DNA from: Pedobacter sp. ASV19
GTDB lineage: Bacteria > Bacteroidota > Bacteroidia > Sphingobacteriales > Sphingobacteriaceae
DNA length: 53,915 bases
Reading direction: 5' to 3'
NCBI RefSeq assembly: GCF_016429005.1
Contig: NZ_JAELTV010000003.1
Location: 1-53,915 of the forward strand
Positions within the stretch are counted from its first letter, which is position 1. Each line of letters opens with the position of its first letter. The notes under the pieces are model-generated. The model did no database searches and was not told the DNA's origin. It saw only the letters and a program-made list of their open reading frames with translations. Below are positions 34,400 through 43,083 of this stretch, piece by piece. The position numbers and the translations under genes are program-made.

Positions 34400-35413
34400 A
34401 TGAAAGGTTTTTATATCAGCATATTCTTACTCTTTTCTGTTTGCGCAACTTTAAAGGCACAGGAAATTGATACCATTCCAATCAATACAAAAGATCTCAA
34501 TATTAAACTGAAACGCAGTCCGCTGCCTTCCAGAATTGGAACTTTATTATTTAAGCCGGTCAAGATAGAGCCGCAGATTGTCAATTCCAAGGTGAATTAC
34601 TGGAAAACAAAGACTTCGGTTGGGATCAACCTGAACCAGGCTGCTTTTTCCAATAACTGGCAAGGTGGTGGTGTGAACTCCCTGGCTTTGGCCGGAATCA
34701 TCAACTATAAAGCAGAATATAGCAAGGAAAGCTATAGCTATGTAACGGAGGTGATCCTGAACTATGGAAAGGTGAAAAACAAGGACCAGATGGAAAAAAA
34801 GACCGTGGACAGGATCTATTGGGACCATAAGGCGGCCATTCAGATGTCTAAAAACTGGTATTTCTTCGGATCGGTCACTTTTGAATCGCAGTTTGACAAG
34901 GGATTTATGTATGATCGGCCTAACAATGAAGAAAGAGCAACGCTCACTTCGCAATTCATGTCTCCGGGTTATCTGACAGAATCTATCGGTTTTGAATACA
35001 AACCAACAAAATATTATTCAGCAAGGTTAGGTACCGGAACAGCAAGACAAACTTTTGTTCCCGCCAACGAAAAATTGTTTGAGGCACTCGATGAGCATGG
35101 CATTTCTAAATCGGATAATTATGGCGTTGAAAGAGGAAAAACCTTTAGAAACGACCTGGGTTTTCAGATCGTAATGAACTTGGATAAAGACATCTTTCCA
35201 AACATCAACCTGAAAAGTAAATATATGGTGTTGATCCCTTACGAGCACGTAGGATTTACCAATCACCGTCTGGATGTTGCCCTGACAGCTAAGGTAAACC
35301 GCTTTATGAGTACAACATTGACCGGCGTCGCTCTTTATGATAAAAACACCAACTCAAGGGTACAGGGTAGCCAGACACTGGCCTTAGGTGTCGTGTTTGT
35401 TTTCCCGAGGTAA
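34400..35413 (+). CDS. DUF3078 domain-containing outer-envelope protein
   Basis: A 337-residue protein with signal peptide (about 1-21, ending LKAQ) and a DUF3078 region starting with WKTKTSVGINLNQAAFSNNWQGGG. The alternating hydrophobic/polar pattern and aromatic ends point to an outer-membrane beta-barrel. The frame extends 11 codons upstream, but the ATG at 34400 gives a proper signal peptide. TTTCTTTG, ending 5 bp before it, is a near match to the -7 box with a TTTG about 17 bp further upstream. Function unknown; the family is restricted to Bacteroidota. Confidence 0.9.
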   Translation: MKGFYISIFLLFSVCATLKAQEIDTIPINTKDLNIKLKRSPLPSRIGTLLFKPVKIEPQIVNSKVNYWKTKTSVGINLNQAAFSNNWQGGGVNSLALAGIINYKAEYSKESYSYVTEVILNYGKVKNKDQMEKKTVDRIYWDHKAAIQMSKNWYFFGSVTFESQFDKGFMYDRPNNEERATLTSQFMSPGYLTESIGFEYKPTKYYSARLGTGTARQTFVPANEKLFEALDEHGISKSDNYGVERGKTFRNDLGFQIVMNLDKDIFPNINLKSKYMVLIPYEHVGFTNHRLDVALTAKVNRFMSTTLTGVALYDKNTNSRVQGSQTLALGVVFVFPR

Positions 35414-35451
35414 AAGATGAGATAATACCCGGCCAATTCGGCCAAAATTAA

Positions 35452-35459
35452 TACCTTTG
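35452..35459 (+). promoter_or_regulatory. -7 promoter element for ffh
   Basis: TACCTTTG fits TAnnTTTG and lies 37 bp before the ffh ATG, giving a conventional leader of about 30 nt. It is identical in sequence to the boxes in front of ruvX and the M16 protease gene. Confidence 0.55.
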
Positions 35460-35496
35460 CCAACTACAAAAAATTGAACACTAAGCATTAAAGAAA

Positions 35497-36837
35497 ATGT
35501 TTGAGAATTTACAGGACAAATTAGACCGTGCATTTAAAGTTTTAAAAGGACAGGGAAGCATTTCCGAGATCAACGTGGCTGAAACCATGAAAGAGATCCG
35601 TAAAGCTTTACTGGATGCCGACGTAAATTATAAAACAGCCAAGACGTTTACAGACGAGGTTAAAGAAAAAGCATTAGGCTTGAACGTACTGACCGCCGTA
35701 TCTCCGGGTCAGTTACTGACCAAGGTTATGAATGACGAACTGACTGCCCTGATGGGTGGCCAGGTGACCGATCTTGATTTAAAAAACAATCCAACTATTA
35801 TATTAATTGCCGGATTAAACGGAGCGGGTAAAACCACTTTTACCGGTAAACTGGCCAATTTCCTGAAAAGTAAAGGAAAAAAACCTTTGCTGGTTGCAGG
35901 TGACGTTTACCGTCCGGCTGCGATAGATCAGCTTCAGATCCTTGGGGAGCAAGTGGGTGTTCCTGTATATGTAAACAAGGAATCTAAAGATCCGGTTGGA
36001 ATTGCAATGGAAGGGATTGCAGAAGGTAAAAAACAAAACAACAACGTAATCATTATTGATACTGCCGGTCGTTTGGCCATTGATGAGCAGATGATGAATG
36101 AGATTGCGGCTGTTAAAGAACATACAAAACCGCACGAAATCCTGTTCGTTGTTGATGCCATGACCGGACAGGATGCGGTTAATACAGCAAAAGCATTTAA
36201 CGACAGATTGGATTTTACTGGTGTGGTGCTGACCAAACTGGATGGTGATACCCGTGGCGGTGCCGCTTTATCGATTAAATCGGTTGTGAACAAGCCGATC
36301 AAGTTTATCGGTACCGGAGAGAAAATGGAAGCGCTGGATGTTTTCTATCCGGACAGGATGGCTTCCAGGATCCTGGGTATGGGTGACGTGGTTTCCCTGG
36401 TGGAGCGCGCCCAGCAGCAATTTGATGAAAAAGAGGCTGCAGAACTTCAAAAGAAAATCCGCAAGAACAAATTTGATTTCAACGATTTCTACAACCAGAT
36501 TCAGCAGATCAAGAAAATGGGTAACATGAAGGATTTGATGGGCATGATTCCTGGCGTAGGTAAAATGATGAAGAACGTGGAGATTGAAGATGACGCATTC
36601 AAAGGCGTGGAATCGATCATTCAATCCATGACCAGATTCGAAAGAGAGAACCCCGACAGCATTCAGCAAAGCAGACGTTTAAGGATTGCAAAAGGTTCAG
36701 GAAATAAAGTAGAGGATGTAACCAAGCTGATCAAACAGTTTGAAGATATGCGTAAGGTGATGAAGCAATTTTCTAACCCGGCTGCTGCCGCTAAAATGAT
36801 GCGCAATATGCCAAAAATGCCACAGGGAAAGATGTAA
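35497..36837 (+). CDS. ffh: Signal recognition particle protein Ffh (SRP54)
   Basis: A 446-residue SRP GTPase that binds 4.5S RNA and signal sequences and docks with FtsY. The N domain is helical (about 1-90). The GTPase has GLNGAGKTT (about 106-114), DTAGRLAID and TKLDGDTRGGAAL. The Met-rich M domain follows from about 330, with MGNMKDLMGMIPGVG and a Met-rich C-terminus. Length and motifs are normal. It has its own promoter box and a strong terminator right after the stop, so it is probably monocistronic. Confidence 0.98.
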   Translation: MFENLQDKLDRAFKVLKGQGSISEINVAETMKEIRKALLDADVNYKTAKTFTDEVKEKALGLNVLTAVSPGQLLTKVMNDELTALMGGQVTDLDLKNNPTIILIAGLNGAGKTTFTGKLANFLKSKGKKPLLVAGDVYRPAAIDQLQILGEQVGVPVYVNKESKDPVGIAMEGIAEGKKQNNNVIIIDTAGRLAIDEQMMNEIAAVKEHTKPHEILFVVDAMTGQDAVNTAKAFNDRLDFTGVVLTKLDGDTRGGAALSIKSVVNKPIKFIGTGEKMEALDVFYPDRMASRILGMGDVVSLVERAQQQFDEKEAAELQKKIRKNKFDFNDFYNQIQQIKKMGNMKDLMGMIPGVGKMMKNVEIEDDAFKGVESIIQSMTRFERENPDSIQQSRRLRIAKGSGNKVEDVTKLIKQFEDMRKVMKQFSNPAAAAKMMRNMPKMPQGKM

Positions 36838-36852
36838 AATCTGATCTTGAAA

Positions 36853-36886
36853 TAAAAAAAAGCCCGTTTAAAAACGGGCTTTTTTT
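36853..36886 (+). terminator. Rho-independent terminator after ffh
   Basis: AGCCCGTT at 36861-36868 pairs with AACGGGCT at 36873-36880, closing on a short loop. The stem is flanked by A8 before and T7 after. The T tract makes it a classic intrinsic terminator for ffh, and the A tract makes it potentially active in both directions. Confidence 0.93.
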
Positions 36887-36950
36887 ATTTCTGCGGCATG
36901 GTGATATTCAAAATGTTTTCCTCTACATTGGCACATTTAACCTGTTGAAT

Positions 36951-38489
36951 ATGCTCGTAAAAACTTTTGGAAGCGCCGTGTTTGGCGTGAATGCACTAAC
37001 CATTACCGTTGAGGTCAGCATTGGCGGCGGAAATAAATATCATATTGTTGGCTTGCCTGATAATGCCATTAAAGAAAGCTTGCGCAGGATTGAAAGCGCC
37101 GTACAGACAGCAGGCTTTAAAATGCCAAGACAAAAGATTGTGGTGAACCTGGCACCGGCAGACATCCGCAAGGAAGGCTCTTCTTACGACCTTCCCATCG
37201 CAGTGGGTATTTTAGCAGCGTCTGGACAAATCGAAGTGCAGGAGCTGCATCAATACTTCATTATGGGAGAACTCTCCTTAGACGGCGGCTTACAACCTAT
37301 AAAAGGAGCTTTACCTATAGCCATCCAGGCCAGGGCGGCCGGATTCTCCGGATTTATCCTTCCAAAGGATAATTCAAGGGAGGCGGCCATTGTGAATGAT
37401 CTGCAGGTATATGGAATGAAGAACCTGGGGGAAGTGATTGCTTTCTTCAATAAAAAGCAGGTCTTCGAACCCGTGGTTGTAGAAACCAGGACTCAGTTCT
37501 ATAACAATGTGAACAGTTATGAGCATGATTTTTCTGATGTAAAGGGGCAGGAAAACATCAAACGGGCGTTGGAAATCGCTGCTGCCGGTGGCCATAACCT
37601 GATCCTGATTGGCCCTCCCGGTTCCGGAAAAACGATGCTGGCCAAGCGCCTGCCGACTATTCTTCCGCCCTTGAATTTACAGGAGGCCCTGGAGACCACC
37701 AAAATTCATTCTGTAGCTGGAAAACTCACGGCGTCGGATTCTCTGATGACAGAAAGGCCTTACCGCAGCCCGCACCATACCATTTCAGATATCGCCCTGG
37801 TTGGGGGTGGTGCAAATCCACAACCTGGAGAGATCTCTCTGGCGCATAATGGGGTGCTCTTTCTTGATGAATTGCCGGAATTTAAACGTTCTGTGCTGGA
37901 GGTGATGAGACAGCCTTTGGAAGAGCGGCAGGTGACCATCTCCAGATCCAGGTTAAGTGTAGAGTATCCGGCAAGTTTTATGCTGATCGCATCGATGAAT
38001 CCCTGCCCCTGTGGGTTCTATAACCATCCGGAAAAGGAATGCATCTGCGGTCCTGGCCTGGTACAGAAATACCTCAGTAAAATATCAGGTCCATTGTTAG
38101 ATCGTATAGATCTGCATGTAGAAGTTACCCCAGTCGATTTTAATGAGCTTTCTTCTCTCGAAGAAACGGAAAAGAGCAGCAGCATCCGTGCGCGGGTGAT
38201 CAGGGCCAGGCGATTCCAGGACCGCCGCTTTGCGGACCATCAAAGCCTGCACTGCAATGCTCAAATGAGCCCGAATATGGTTCGTAAGCGATGTGAGATC
38301 GACGAGGCCGGAAGATCGCTGATCAAAAAAGCCATGGAAAAACTGGGGCTCTCCGCCAGGGCCTACGACAGGATTCTTAAAGTTTCCAGGACCATTGCCG
38401 ACCTGGCTGAAAGTGAAGAGATCCGGCTGGAACATTTGGCCGAAGCCATTCACTACCGGAGCCTGGACCGGGAAAGCTGGGCCGGCTAG
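36951..38489 (+). CDS. yifB: YifB/ComM-family Mg-chelatase-like AAA+ ATPase
   Basis: A 512-residue AAA+ protein. ComM members are hexameric helicases promoting branch migration during natural transformation. The N-terminal Lon-like S5 fold has GLPDNAIKESLRRIESA and MGELSLDGGLQPIKG. Walker A is GPPGSGKT (about 220-227), Walker B is VLFLDELPEF, and MNPCPCGF with further Cys near 350-370 is the zinc-like insert typical of the family. The C-terminal Mg-chelatase-type domain ends SLDRESW. The ATG at 36951 matches the family start; a TTG two codons earlier is less likely. The stop overlaps that of the convergent acidic-protein gene. Confidence 0.95.
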   Translation: MLVKTFGSAVFGVNALTITVEVSIGGGNKYHIVGLPDNAIKESLRRIESAVQTAGFKMPRQKIVVNLAPADIRKEGSSYDLPIAVGILAASGQIEVQELHQYFIMGELSLDGGLQPIKGALPIAIQARAAGFSGFILPKDNSREAAIVNDLQVYGMKNLGEVIAFFNKKQVFEPVVVETRTQFYNNVNSYEHDFSDVKGQENIKRALEIAAAGGHNLILIGPPGSGKTMLAKRLPTILPPLNLQEALETTKIHSVAGKLTASDSLMTERPYRSPHHTISDIALVGGGANPQPGEISLAHNGVLFLDELPEFKRSVLEVMRQPLEERQVTISRSRLSVEYPASFMLIASMNPCPCGFYNHPEKECICGPGLVQKYLSKISGPLLDRIDLHVEVTPVDFNELSSLEETEKSSSIRARVIRARRFQDRRFADHQSLHCNAQMSPNMVRKRCEIDEAGRSLIKKAMEKLGLSARAYDRILKVSRTIADLAESEEIRLEHLAEAIHYRSLDRESWAG

Positions 38490-38746
38490 TCTTCTTCCTC
38501 GTCCAGATCTTCTTCTTCCGGTTCAGGAACATAGGCCAGGATCTCTCTTCCTATCTGGTTGATTTCTTCATCGCTTTCGAACAGCGGTGTACCGGTTTCC
38601 ATGTCCAGTTTGATCCATTGCAGATCTGTGTCTTTCTGGATATGGGCATATTCTGCTCCGTCTTTAAAAATGGCATAAGTGTCGTTCCCCTCGGGAAATA
38701 CTGCGTAATCTATATGTCCTATAGTAATATCAAATGGCTCCTGCAT
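38486..38746 (-). CDS. Small acidic hypothetical protein
   Basis: An 86-residue soluble protein with no recognised domain. Its body is strand-rich (IDYAVFPEGNDTYAIFKDG), and the last 13 residues are almost entirely Asp and Glu (PEPEEEDLDEEED). It follows the COG3014-type lipoprotein gene by 11 bp, so it is probably the last gene of that operon. Its stop overlaps the yifB stop head-on in the four bases CTAG. Confidence 0.8.
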   Translation of the reverse strand: MQEPFDITIGHIDYAVFPEGNDTYAIFKDGAEYAHIQKDTDLQWIKLDMETGTPLFESDEEINQIGREILAYVPEPEEEDLDEEED

Positions 38747-38757
38747 AATTGTAAATT

Positions 38758-40182
38758 TTAACGTAATGAGGCGTAATTGTAGAACTTTAATCCGCCTGTT
38801 CCTTCAATCCTGATGGTTTTGGTCTGGTCTTGTCCGTTGGCTCCTTTAAGCTGAAGGGTAATGGTATTTTCTCCTTTTTTCAAAGGGATACGGGCATAAT
38901 TGATCTGGTTTGGAAGCGACTGCCAGTTCCTGGTGTCGGATTTCTCTGAAAGCAGACTGTACAGCTGCATGCCATAGCCAAGACCGGTCAGCAGACCATC
39001 ATTCTTCCCGTTTTTACCGCTTCCTTTTCCGCTTTCGGTCAGCAGGTATTCTGCTGTTTTTTTAACCGCCAGGCGGGCCAGGGTTTTACCCATTTCTTTG
39101 GCAAAACGTTGGTCAAGGGTTTTAAAGGCAAGCGCATTGATATCTTCAGCTTTTTCCAGAGAAACAGCATAATTGCCATTGCTGGCGGTTGCACTGCTAT
39201 AATATGGTGGCCGGGCTACATACATCGGGTAAGTGACCCTTAAACTCTGAACAGAAGCCTTGTTCACTTTGGCAGGATCATAATCCCAGAAAGGGATCAC
39301 AATGTTACCATCGGTAAAGACCATGTTTCCATAGTCATCTTTGATCAGGGAAAAGAAAAACTCCTTTTGTTGTTTCACCGGTGCCAGTCCATTTTCCCAG
39401 AACAGGATCAATTCTCCGCCTTCCGGTGCTTTTTCCGGTGTATAAGTCAGGTTAAATAATTTTTCATATTTGCTTTGCTCAGACTGGAAACCGTTCAGAT
39501 AAGCGGTGCGGATCACGTCCTTTTTCAGGCCATCCGGTATTTTTGTTCCGTAGTAGGTAGTGTCGGGTGCAGTCAGGTAAACATCTGATGCATTTCTATA
39601 GGCAATAAAAGCATTGTTTACATCCCTTCCGCCTTCATAGATCAGGCCCTGCAGCATTAGAGAAAAGGCATCTTTAGAATAACGGTTCTCTTTGTTGTTG
39701 AATTTATCCCCTTGCTCCTGGGATTGCAGGGTAATCCTCCTGGCTTCTACAATGGCTTCATCCGTATTGTTCAAATAGAAATAATTCAGTGCCTTGTAAT
39801 AGTGGATCATGAACTTTTCAAAGTCTTCTCCTTTATAGGTTTGCGACATTGGATTGACCAATACACCAACAGTACCGTCCATGATTCCGCCAAGACCCTG
39901 TTCCAGCAACTGATCGGCTTCATTAAAATAGCGGTTACTGCCTTCGTAATCTCCGGTCAGATGGGCCATTTTACCTTCCTCCATCAACAGGAGCAGTTTA
40001 TTTCTTGGTTTTTTTAGCAAGCTGTTTTTATCCAGTTCGGTTTTGGCCTGCGCATAATTCCCATCTGCAATCTGCTTATAATACAGCGCAGTTCGGTCAT
40101 TATAGCTGGCACAGCTAAAAAGAAAGAGCATCAATCCAAAAAGAGTTGATGCTCTAAAAATATTCATCCGGATCGTTGTCAT
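38758..40182 (-). CDS. COG3014-like lipoprotein with TPR-like helical repeats
   Basis: A 474-residue lipoprotein. The signal peptide ends LFLFSCAS, with lipidated Cys24 from the ATG at 40182 (an ATG at 40167 is an alternative and also leaves a full signal). The N-terminal half looks like TPR-type helices (YYKQIADGNYAQAKTELD, GNRYFNEADQLLEQG). The C-terminal part resembles COG3014 proteins, usually encoded beside LpoB-type activators of penicillin-binding proteins. Here an LpoB-like gene lies 21 bp upstream, giving the same pairing. Likely an outer-membrane-anchored envelope protein; its exact role is unknown. Confidence 0.82.
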   Translation of the reverse strand: MTTIRMNIFRASTLFGLMLFLFSCASYNDRTALYYKQIADGNYAQAKTELDKNSLLKKPRNKLLLLMEEGKMAHLTGDYEGSNRYFNEADQLLEQGLGGIMDGTVGVLVNPMSQTYKGEDFEKFMIHYYKALNYFYLNNTDEAIVEARRITLQSQEQGDKFNNKENRYSKDAFSLMLQGLIYEGGRDVNNAFIAYRNASDVYLTAPDTTYYGTKIPDGLKKDVIRTAYLNGFQSEQSKYEKLFNLTYTPEKAPEGGELILFWENGLAPVKQQKEFFFSLIKDDYGNMVFTDGNIVIPFWDYDPAKVNKASVQSLRVTYPMYVARPPYYSSATASNGNYAVSLEKAEDINALAFKTLDQRFAKEMGKTLARLAVKKTAEYLLTESGKGSGKNGKNDGLLTGLGYGMQLYSLLSEKSDTRNWQSLPNQINYARIPLKKGENTITLQLKGANGQDQTKTIRIEGTGGLKFYNYASLR

Positions 40183-40203
40183 GCTAAGCGCCCGCCAATA
40201 ATC

Positions 40204-40797
40204 CTAGTTTTTAACATATTTAGCAATCTTCTTTTCTCCGATCCATACCACTTCATTGGTTTGGATATTGGTCAGCTCCAGGTTCACCTGATAATAAACT
40301 ACTTTTTTACGTTTGTGAGAATCGACGATGGAGTTGATAGAACCTTGCAGAATATAATCTGCTCCGTTTTCCAGTCCGAATTTCTTCATGCTGGATACAG
40401 AAGCATTAGATTGCTGATCTGCTTTCTCTGCACGCAGTTCTTCGCGTTTTTTTCCGCCTTGTACCAAACGCACTCTTTGTGTTTGCAGGAATGCCTGCTC
40501 TACGTCTTTTACAAACGTTTCTGCTTCTATATGCTCATGGCTTTTGTTTTGAACCATCCCTACGATCACCACAGGTTTTTTACCTGCATTTTGCTCCAGG
40601 TGATTGCTCAGCCAGGCTGCCCCCAGGATGTTCTGTGTCAGGTCCTGGGCCACCAGTCTTGAATCGGTATTGTTCCAGTTTCCGCTAACGTCGATGGCTT
40701 CATCGGTACTTACACGGGTAACTTGCCTCGAGCATGAAGTGATGATCAGGCCTGAAACTGCAAAAGCAGCTATAGTAATTATTCTTTTCAGTTGCAT
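40204..40797 (-). CDS. LpoB-like penicillin-binding-protein activator lipoprotein
   Basis: A 197-residue lipoprotein with lipobox ITSCS and Cys22. The mature part matches the LpoB family layout: DVSGNWNNTDSRLVAQDL at the start, VVIVGMVQNKSHEHIEAETFVKDVEQAFL in the middle, then GADYILQGSINSIVD and NEVVWIGEKKI near the end. In E. coli, LpoB stimulates PBP1b from the outer membrane; whether this homologue does the same in Bacteroidota is unproven, and no class A PBP gene is adjacent. It is the second gene of a probable four-gene operon (41211 to 38486). Confidence 0.88.
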   Translation of the reverse strand: MQLKRIITIAAFAVSGLIITSCSRQVTRVSTDEAIDVSGNWNNTDSRLVAQDLTQNILGAAWLSNHLEQNAGKKPVVIVGMVQNKSHEHIEAETFVKDVEQAFLQTQRVRLVQGGKKREELRAEKADQQSNASVSSMKKFGLENGADYILQGSINSIVDSHKRKKVVYYQVNLELTNIQTNEVVWIGEKKIAKYVKN

Positions 40798-40815
40798 ATA
40801 TGTGTTTTATTATTG

Positions 40816-41211
40816 CTAAAAGCCAAACCAGAAATTCCTTGTCCGGAAACCGAATGATGGGTAAAGATATCTGGAATACCCTCCATAGTTCCAGTAATTG
40901 TTATATCCTGGGTAATACCAGGAGTTATCATAATTGCTATATCCGCCGTACAGGGAAAGCTGATAATTCCTTTCTCTCCTTAAACGGCGACGCTCTTCTC
41001 TGGCTTCATACCAGTCGTATGCTTTATAGGTTTCCTGAACAGTTGTTCCTTGTGCATAGGTTAGCGAATCTGCCATCCTGCTGTATTTATTTACACTCTC
41101 TGCATATCTTGGATTCTGATCAGCAACCAGATCTGTTTGCTGAGCGTAGCCTGCTGAAGCATAGGTTATCCCTGTAAGAAGGCCGGCGATCATTATTAAA
41201 TTCCTTTTCAT
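40816..41211 (-). CDS. Small secreted Tyr/Asn-rich protein
   Basis: A 131-residue exported protein. A signal peptide of about 24 residues (ending GYAQ) is followed by a charged stretch with RREERRRLRRERN-like basic residues, then a tail dominated by Tyr, Asn, Gly and Trp, ending FRTRNFWFGF. No domain recognised. The ATG at 41211 is chosen over a frame extending to 41238 because a -7 promoter box lies across that longer start. It is the first gene of the LpoB/COG3014-like operon; the gap to the LpoB-like gene is 18 bp. The aromatic tail suggests surface or cell-wall contact (inference). Confidence 0.8.
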   Translation of the reverse strand: MKRNLIMIAGLLTGITYASAGYAQQTDLVADQNPRYAESVNKYSRMADSLTYAQGTTVQETYKAYDWYEAREERRRLRRERNYQLSLYGGYSNYDNSWYYPGYNNYWNYGGYSRYLYPSFGFRTRNFWFGF

Positions 41212-41235
41212 ATCTATTAAGGTTTTAACGATATA

Positions 41236-41243
41236 CAAAAATA
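41236..41243 (-). promoter_or_regulatory. -7 promoter element of the LpoB-like operon
   Basis: On the minus strand this reads TATTTTTG, a full TAnnTTTG match. It would start transcription near 41230, leaving a 20-nt leader before the ATG at 41211. It excludes the longer upstream start at 41238. Confidence 0.5.
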
Positions 41244-41292
41244 CTCCTTTTCAAACTAATATATTGTTTTTCAAATCTCATTTAACACTTTT

Positions 41293-41874
41293 TTACATCC
41301 TGGTTAATTTTTCCATGAAATCCAGGAATTTCTGGTCTGCATAATTGGCAGCTCCTTCTCCTTTATAAGAGATCCGCCCTTCCTTATCAAATACGATTGT
41401 AGTGGGCAACGAGCCTTTAAAAATCTCCTCTGGCACAGAACTTCCCATGGAAAATACAGGCAGGGTGTATTTCTTCCGATCCATGAATTTTTTAGCTTTT
41501 GCAACATCGCCGTCGGCATCTACAAAGAGAAAAACGACGTCTTTATTGTTTTTAAATTGCTCATAAAGCCGGTTTACAGAGGGCATTTCGGCCTGGCAAG
41601 GCGGGCACCAGGTGGCCCAGAAGTTCAAAAAGATCACCTTTCCTTTCAAATCGCCCAGGTCAATGCTGTTGCCTTCTGCGTCTTTGAATTTAATCCCGTT
41701 CAGGTTTGTCGCTTTTCCCTGCACCACTGCTTCTGCATGGGGCTTGAACAGGCCAACCTGCATAAGTCCTTGCATCAGGTAGGCTTTTGCAGAAGGGATA
41801 AACAACAGCACCAGTAAAACGGCAAAGAACAGGCCATTCCAGAAGTGTTTTTTGAGAAAAGTGATTTTATTCAT
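41293..41874 (-). CDS. TlpA-family membrane-anchored thioredoxin-like protein
   Basis: A 193-residue thiol-disulfide oxidoreductase, tethered by a hydrophobic N-terminal helix (about 12-32) and facing the periplasm. The thioredoxin fold carries WCPPC with Cys90 and Cys93, preceded by GKVIFLNFWAT and followed by GSLPTTIVFDKEG containing the cis-Pro. Such proteins reduce cytochrome c or other exported cysteines, but no partner gene is adjacent. It has about 50-bp gaps on either side and is probably expressed by itself. Confidence 0.93.
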   Translation of the reverse strand: MNKITFLKKHFWNGLFFAVLLVLLFIPSAKAYLMQGLMQVGLFKPHAEAVVQGKATNLNGIKFKDAEGNSIDLGDLKGKVIFLNFWATWCPPCQAEMPSVNRLYEQFKNNKDVVFLFVDADGDVAKAKKFMDRKKYTLPVFSMGSSVPEEIFKGSLPTTIVFDKEGRISYKGEGAANYADQKFLDFMEKLTRM

Positions 41875-41925
41875 AAGCTATATAGTATAGACGCAATGCT
41901 TTGTGAATTGTTACGCACAATAAGC

Positions 41926-42939
41926 TTACCACATTCTTTGCGGGCAGATGACTTTATATACATTGTTCAGCAGGAAGCCCAAAACAATTTCATGGCTACC
42001 GTTGCTGACCTGGTTCAACTGGGAGGTGGTAAAGTCATAAGCATAGGTCAGGTTTACAAAATGCCCAAGGTTGAATCCGGCCATCGCTGTATAAGAATCA
42101 TCTTTCCGAAGGCTGGCACCCAACCAGAACTTATCTTTGAAGGCTGCCTTCATATTAAAATCAAGGGAGGTCGGCAAGGCCTGAACCTGTTTCAACATCA
42201 CCGAAGGAATGATACTGATATCGTCGTCTACACTCACTTTATATCCTCCTGTGACAAAGAAATGTGGTACTTGTTTGCCTGTATTTTCGACCGGAGACCT
42301 GGTAAAACTTAATTTTTGAGGCAGGATCTGCTGTACAGAAACCCCTGTAAAGAACCGGGCACCATAGATCCAAATGCCGGAAGAAAGGTCTGGCTTGAGC
42401 TGACTGCTGATGGCATTGTTCAATGCAGGATCATTGCCGTTCTCAAACTGGAGTGCATTGATGTCAAGATCTATATTGGTTACACCTGCTGCCATGCCTA
42501 AAGACATATTTAACTGATCAGATAACCGAAGATGATAAGCATAAGTCAGGTTAAAGGTGAGCGTTGACAACTGCCCGGCTTTATCTCTTACCGCCGTAAA
42601 ACCAACGCCGTGATGGGCGGGTGAAGCGGTATAGTTCTGCATATAACTTCTGCTCATGGGATTATCTCCATCTTCTTCAAAAGACAGGGCATTTGACCAT
42701 AGATATTCTTTTCCTAGCGCCCAGTTGGCGGTCACAAAACTGGTCTTTGGTGAATTCTCAAGCCCCGCCCATTGGTTTCGATAACCTATTTTTATATCGG
42801 TATAGTTTTCAATACCACTTAAAGCCGGATTTAACAGGTAATTGTTCAGGATGTATTGAGAGTACTGTGGTCTCTGCTGCCCAAAACCCGCCGCAAGATT
42901 AAGCAATAAAGCGAGTATAAAACTGAGTTGTATTTTCAA
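41926..42939 (-). CDS. PorP/SprF-family type IX secretion-associated outer-membrane protein
   Basis: A 337-residue outer-membrane barrel protein of the PorP/SprF family, which supports type IX secretion and attachment of secreted proteins. The signature is QQRPQYSQYILNNYLLNPALSGIENY just after a signal peptide (about 1-21), then YRNQWAGL. The start codon is TTG at 42939: an in-frame stop lies nine codons upstream with no ATG between, and the next internal start would lose the signal peptide. Here the gene stands alone, without the large adhesin or PorE-like partner with which sprF-type genes often travel. Confidence 0.9.
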   Translation of the reverse strand: MKIQLSFILALLLNLAAGFGQQRPQYSQYILNNYLLNPALSGIENYTDIKIGYRNQWAGLENSPKTSFVTANWALGKEYLWSNALSFEEDGDNPMSRSYMQNYTASPAHHGVGFTAVRDKAGQLSTLTFNLTYAYHLRLSDQLNMSLGMAAGVTNIDLDINALQFENGNDPALNNAISSQLKPDLSSGIWIYGARFFTGVSVQQILPQKLSFTRSPVENTGKQVPHFFVTGGYKVSVDDDISIIPSVMLKQVQALPTSLDFNMKAAFKDKFWLGASLRKDDSYTAMAGFNLGHFVNLTYAYDFTTSQLNQVSNGSHEIVLGFLLNNVYKVICPQRMW

Positions 42940-43028
42940 GAGGTTATTTTTTACCGCAGCAATTTATTAAATTAATTTAAGCTTATACAATGTTTTCCAT
43001 TTTCCGACAGGAGTATCTCAGATAAAAT

Positions 43029-43059
43029 AAAACCCGCAGCGTTTAGCGCTGCGGGTTTT
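43029..43059 (-). terminator. Rho-independent terminator after htpG
   Basis: A 13-bp perfect stem has arms at 43029-43041 and 43047-43059 around the loop TTTAG. The GC core CCCGCAGCG is flanked by A/T runs. It sits 25 bp beyond the htpG stop in its direction of transcription and before the porP-type gene, separating the two units. Confidence 0.93.
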
Positions 43060-43083
43060 ATAGAATGTTTACTTAAATACAGA

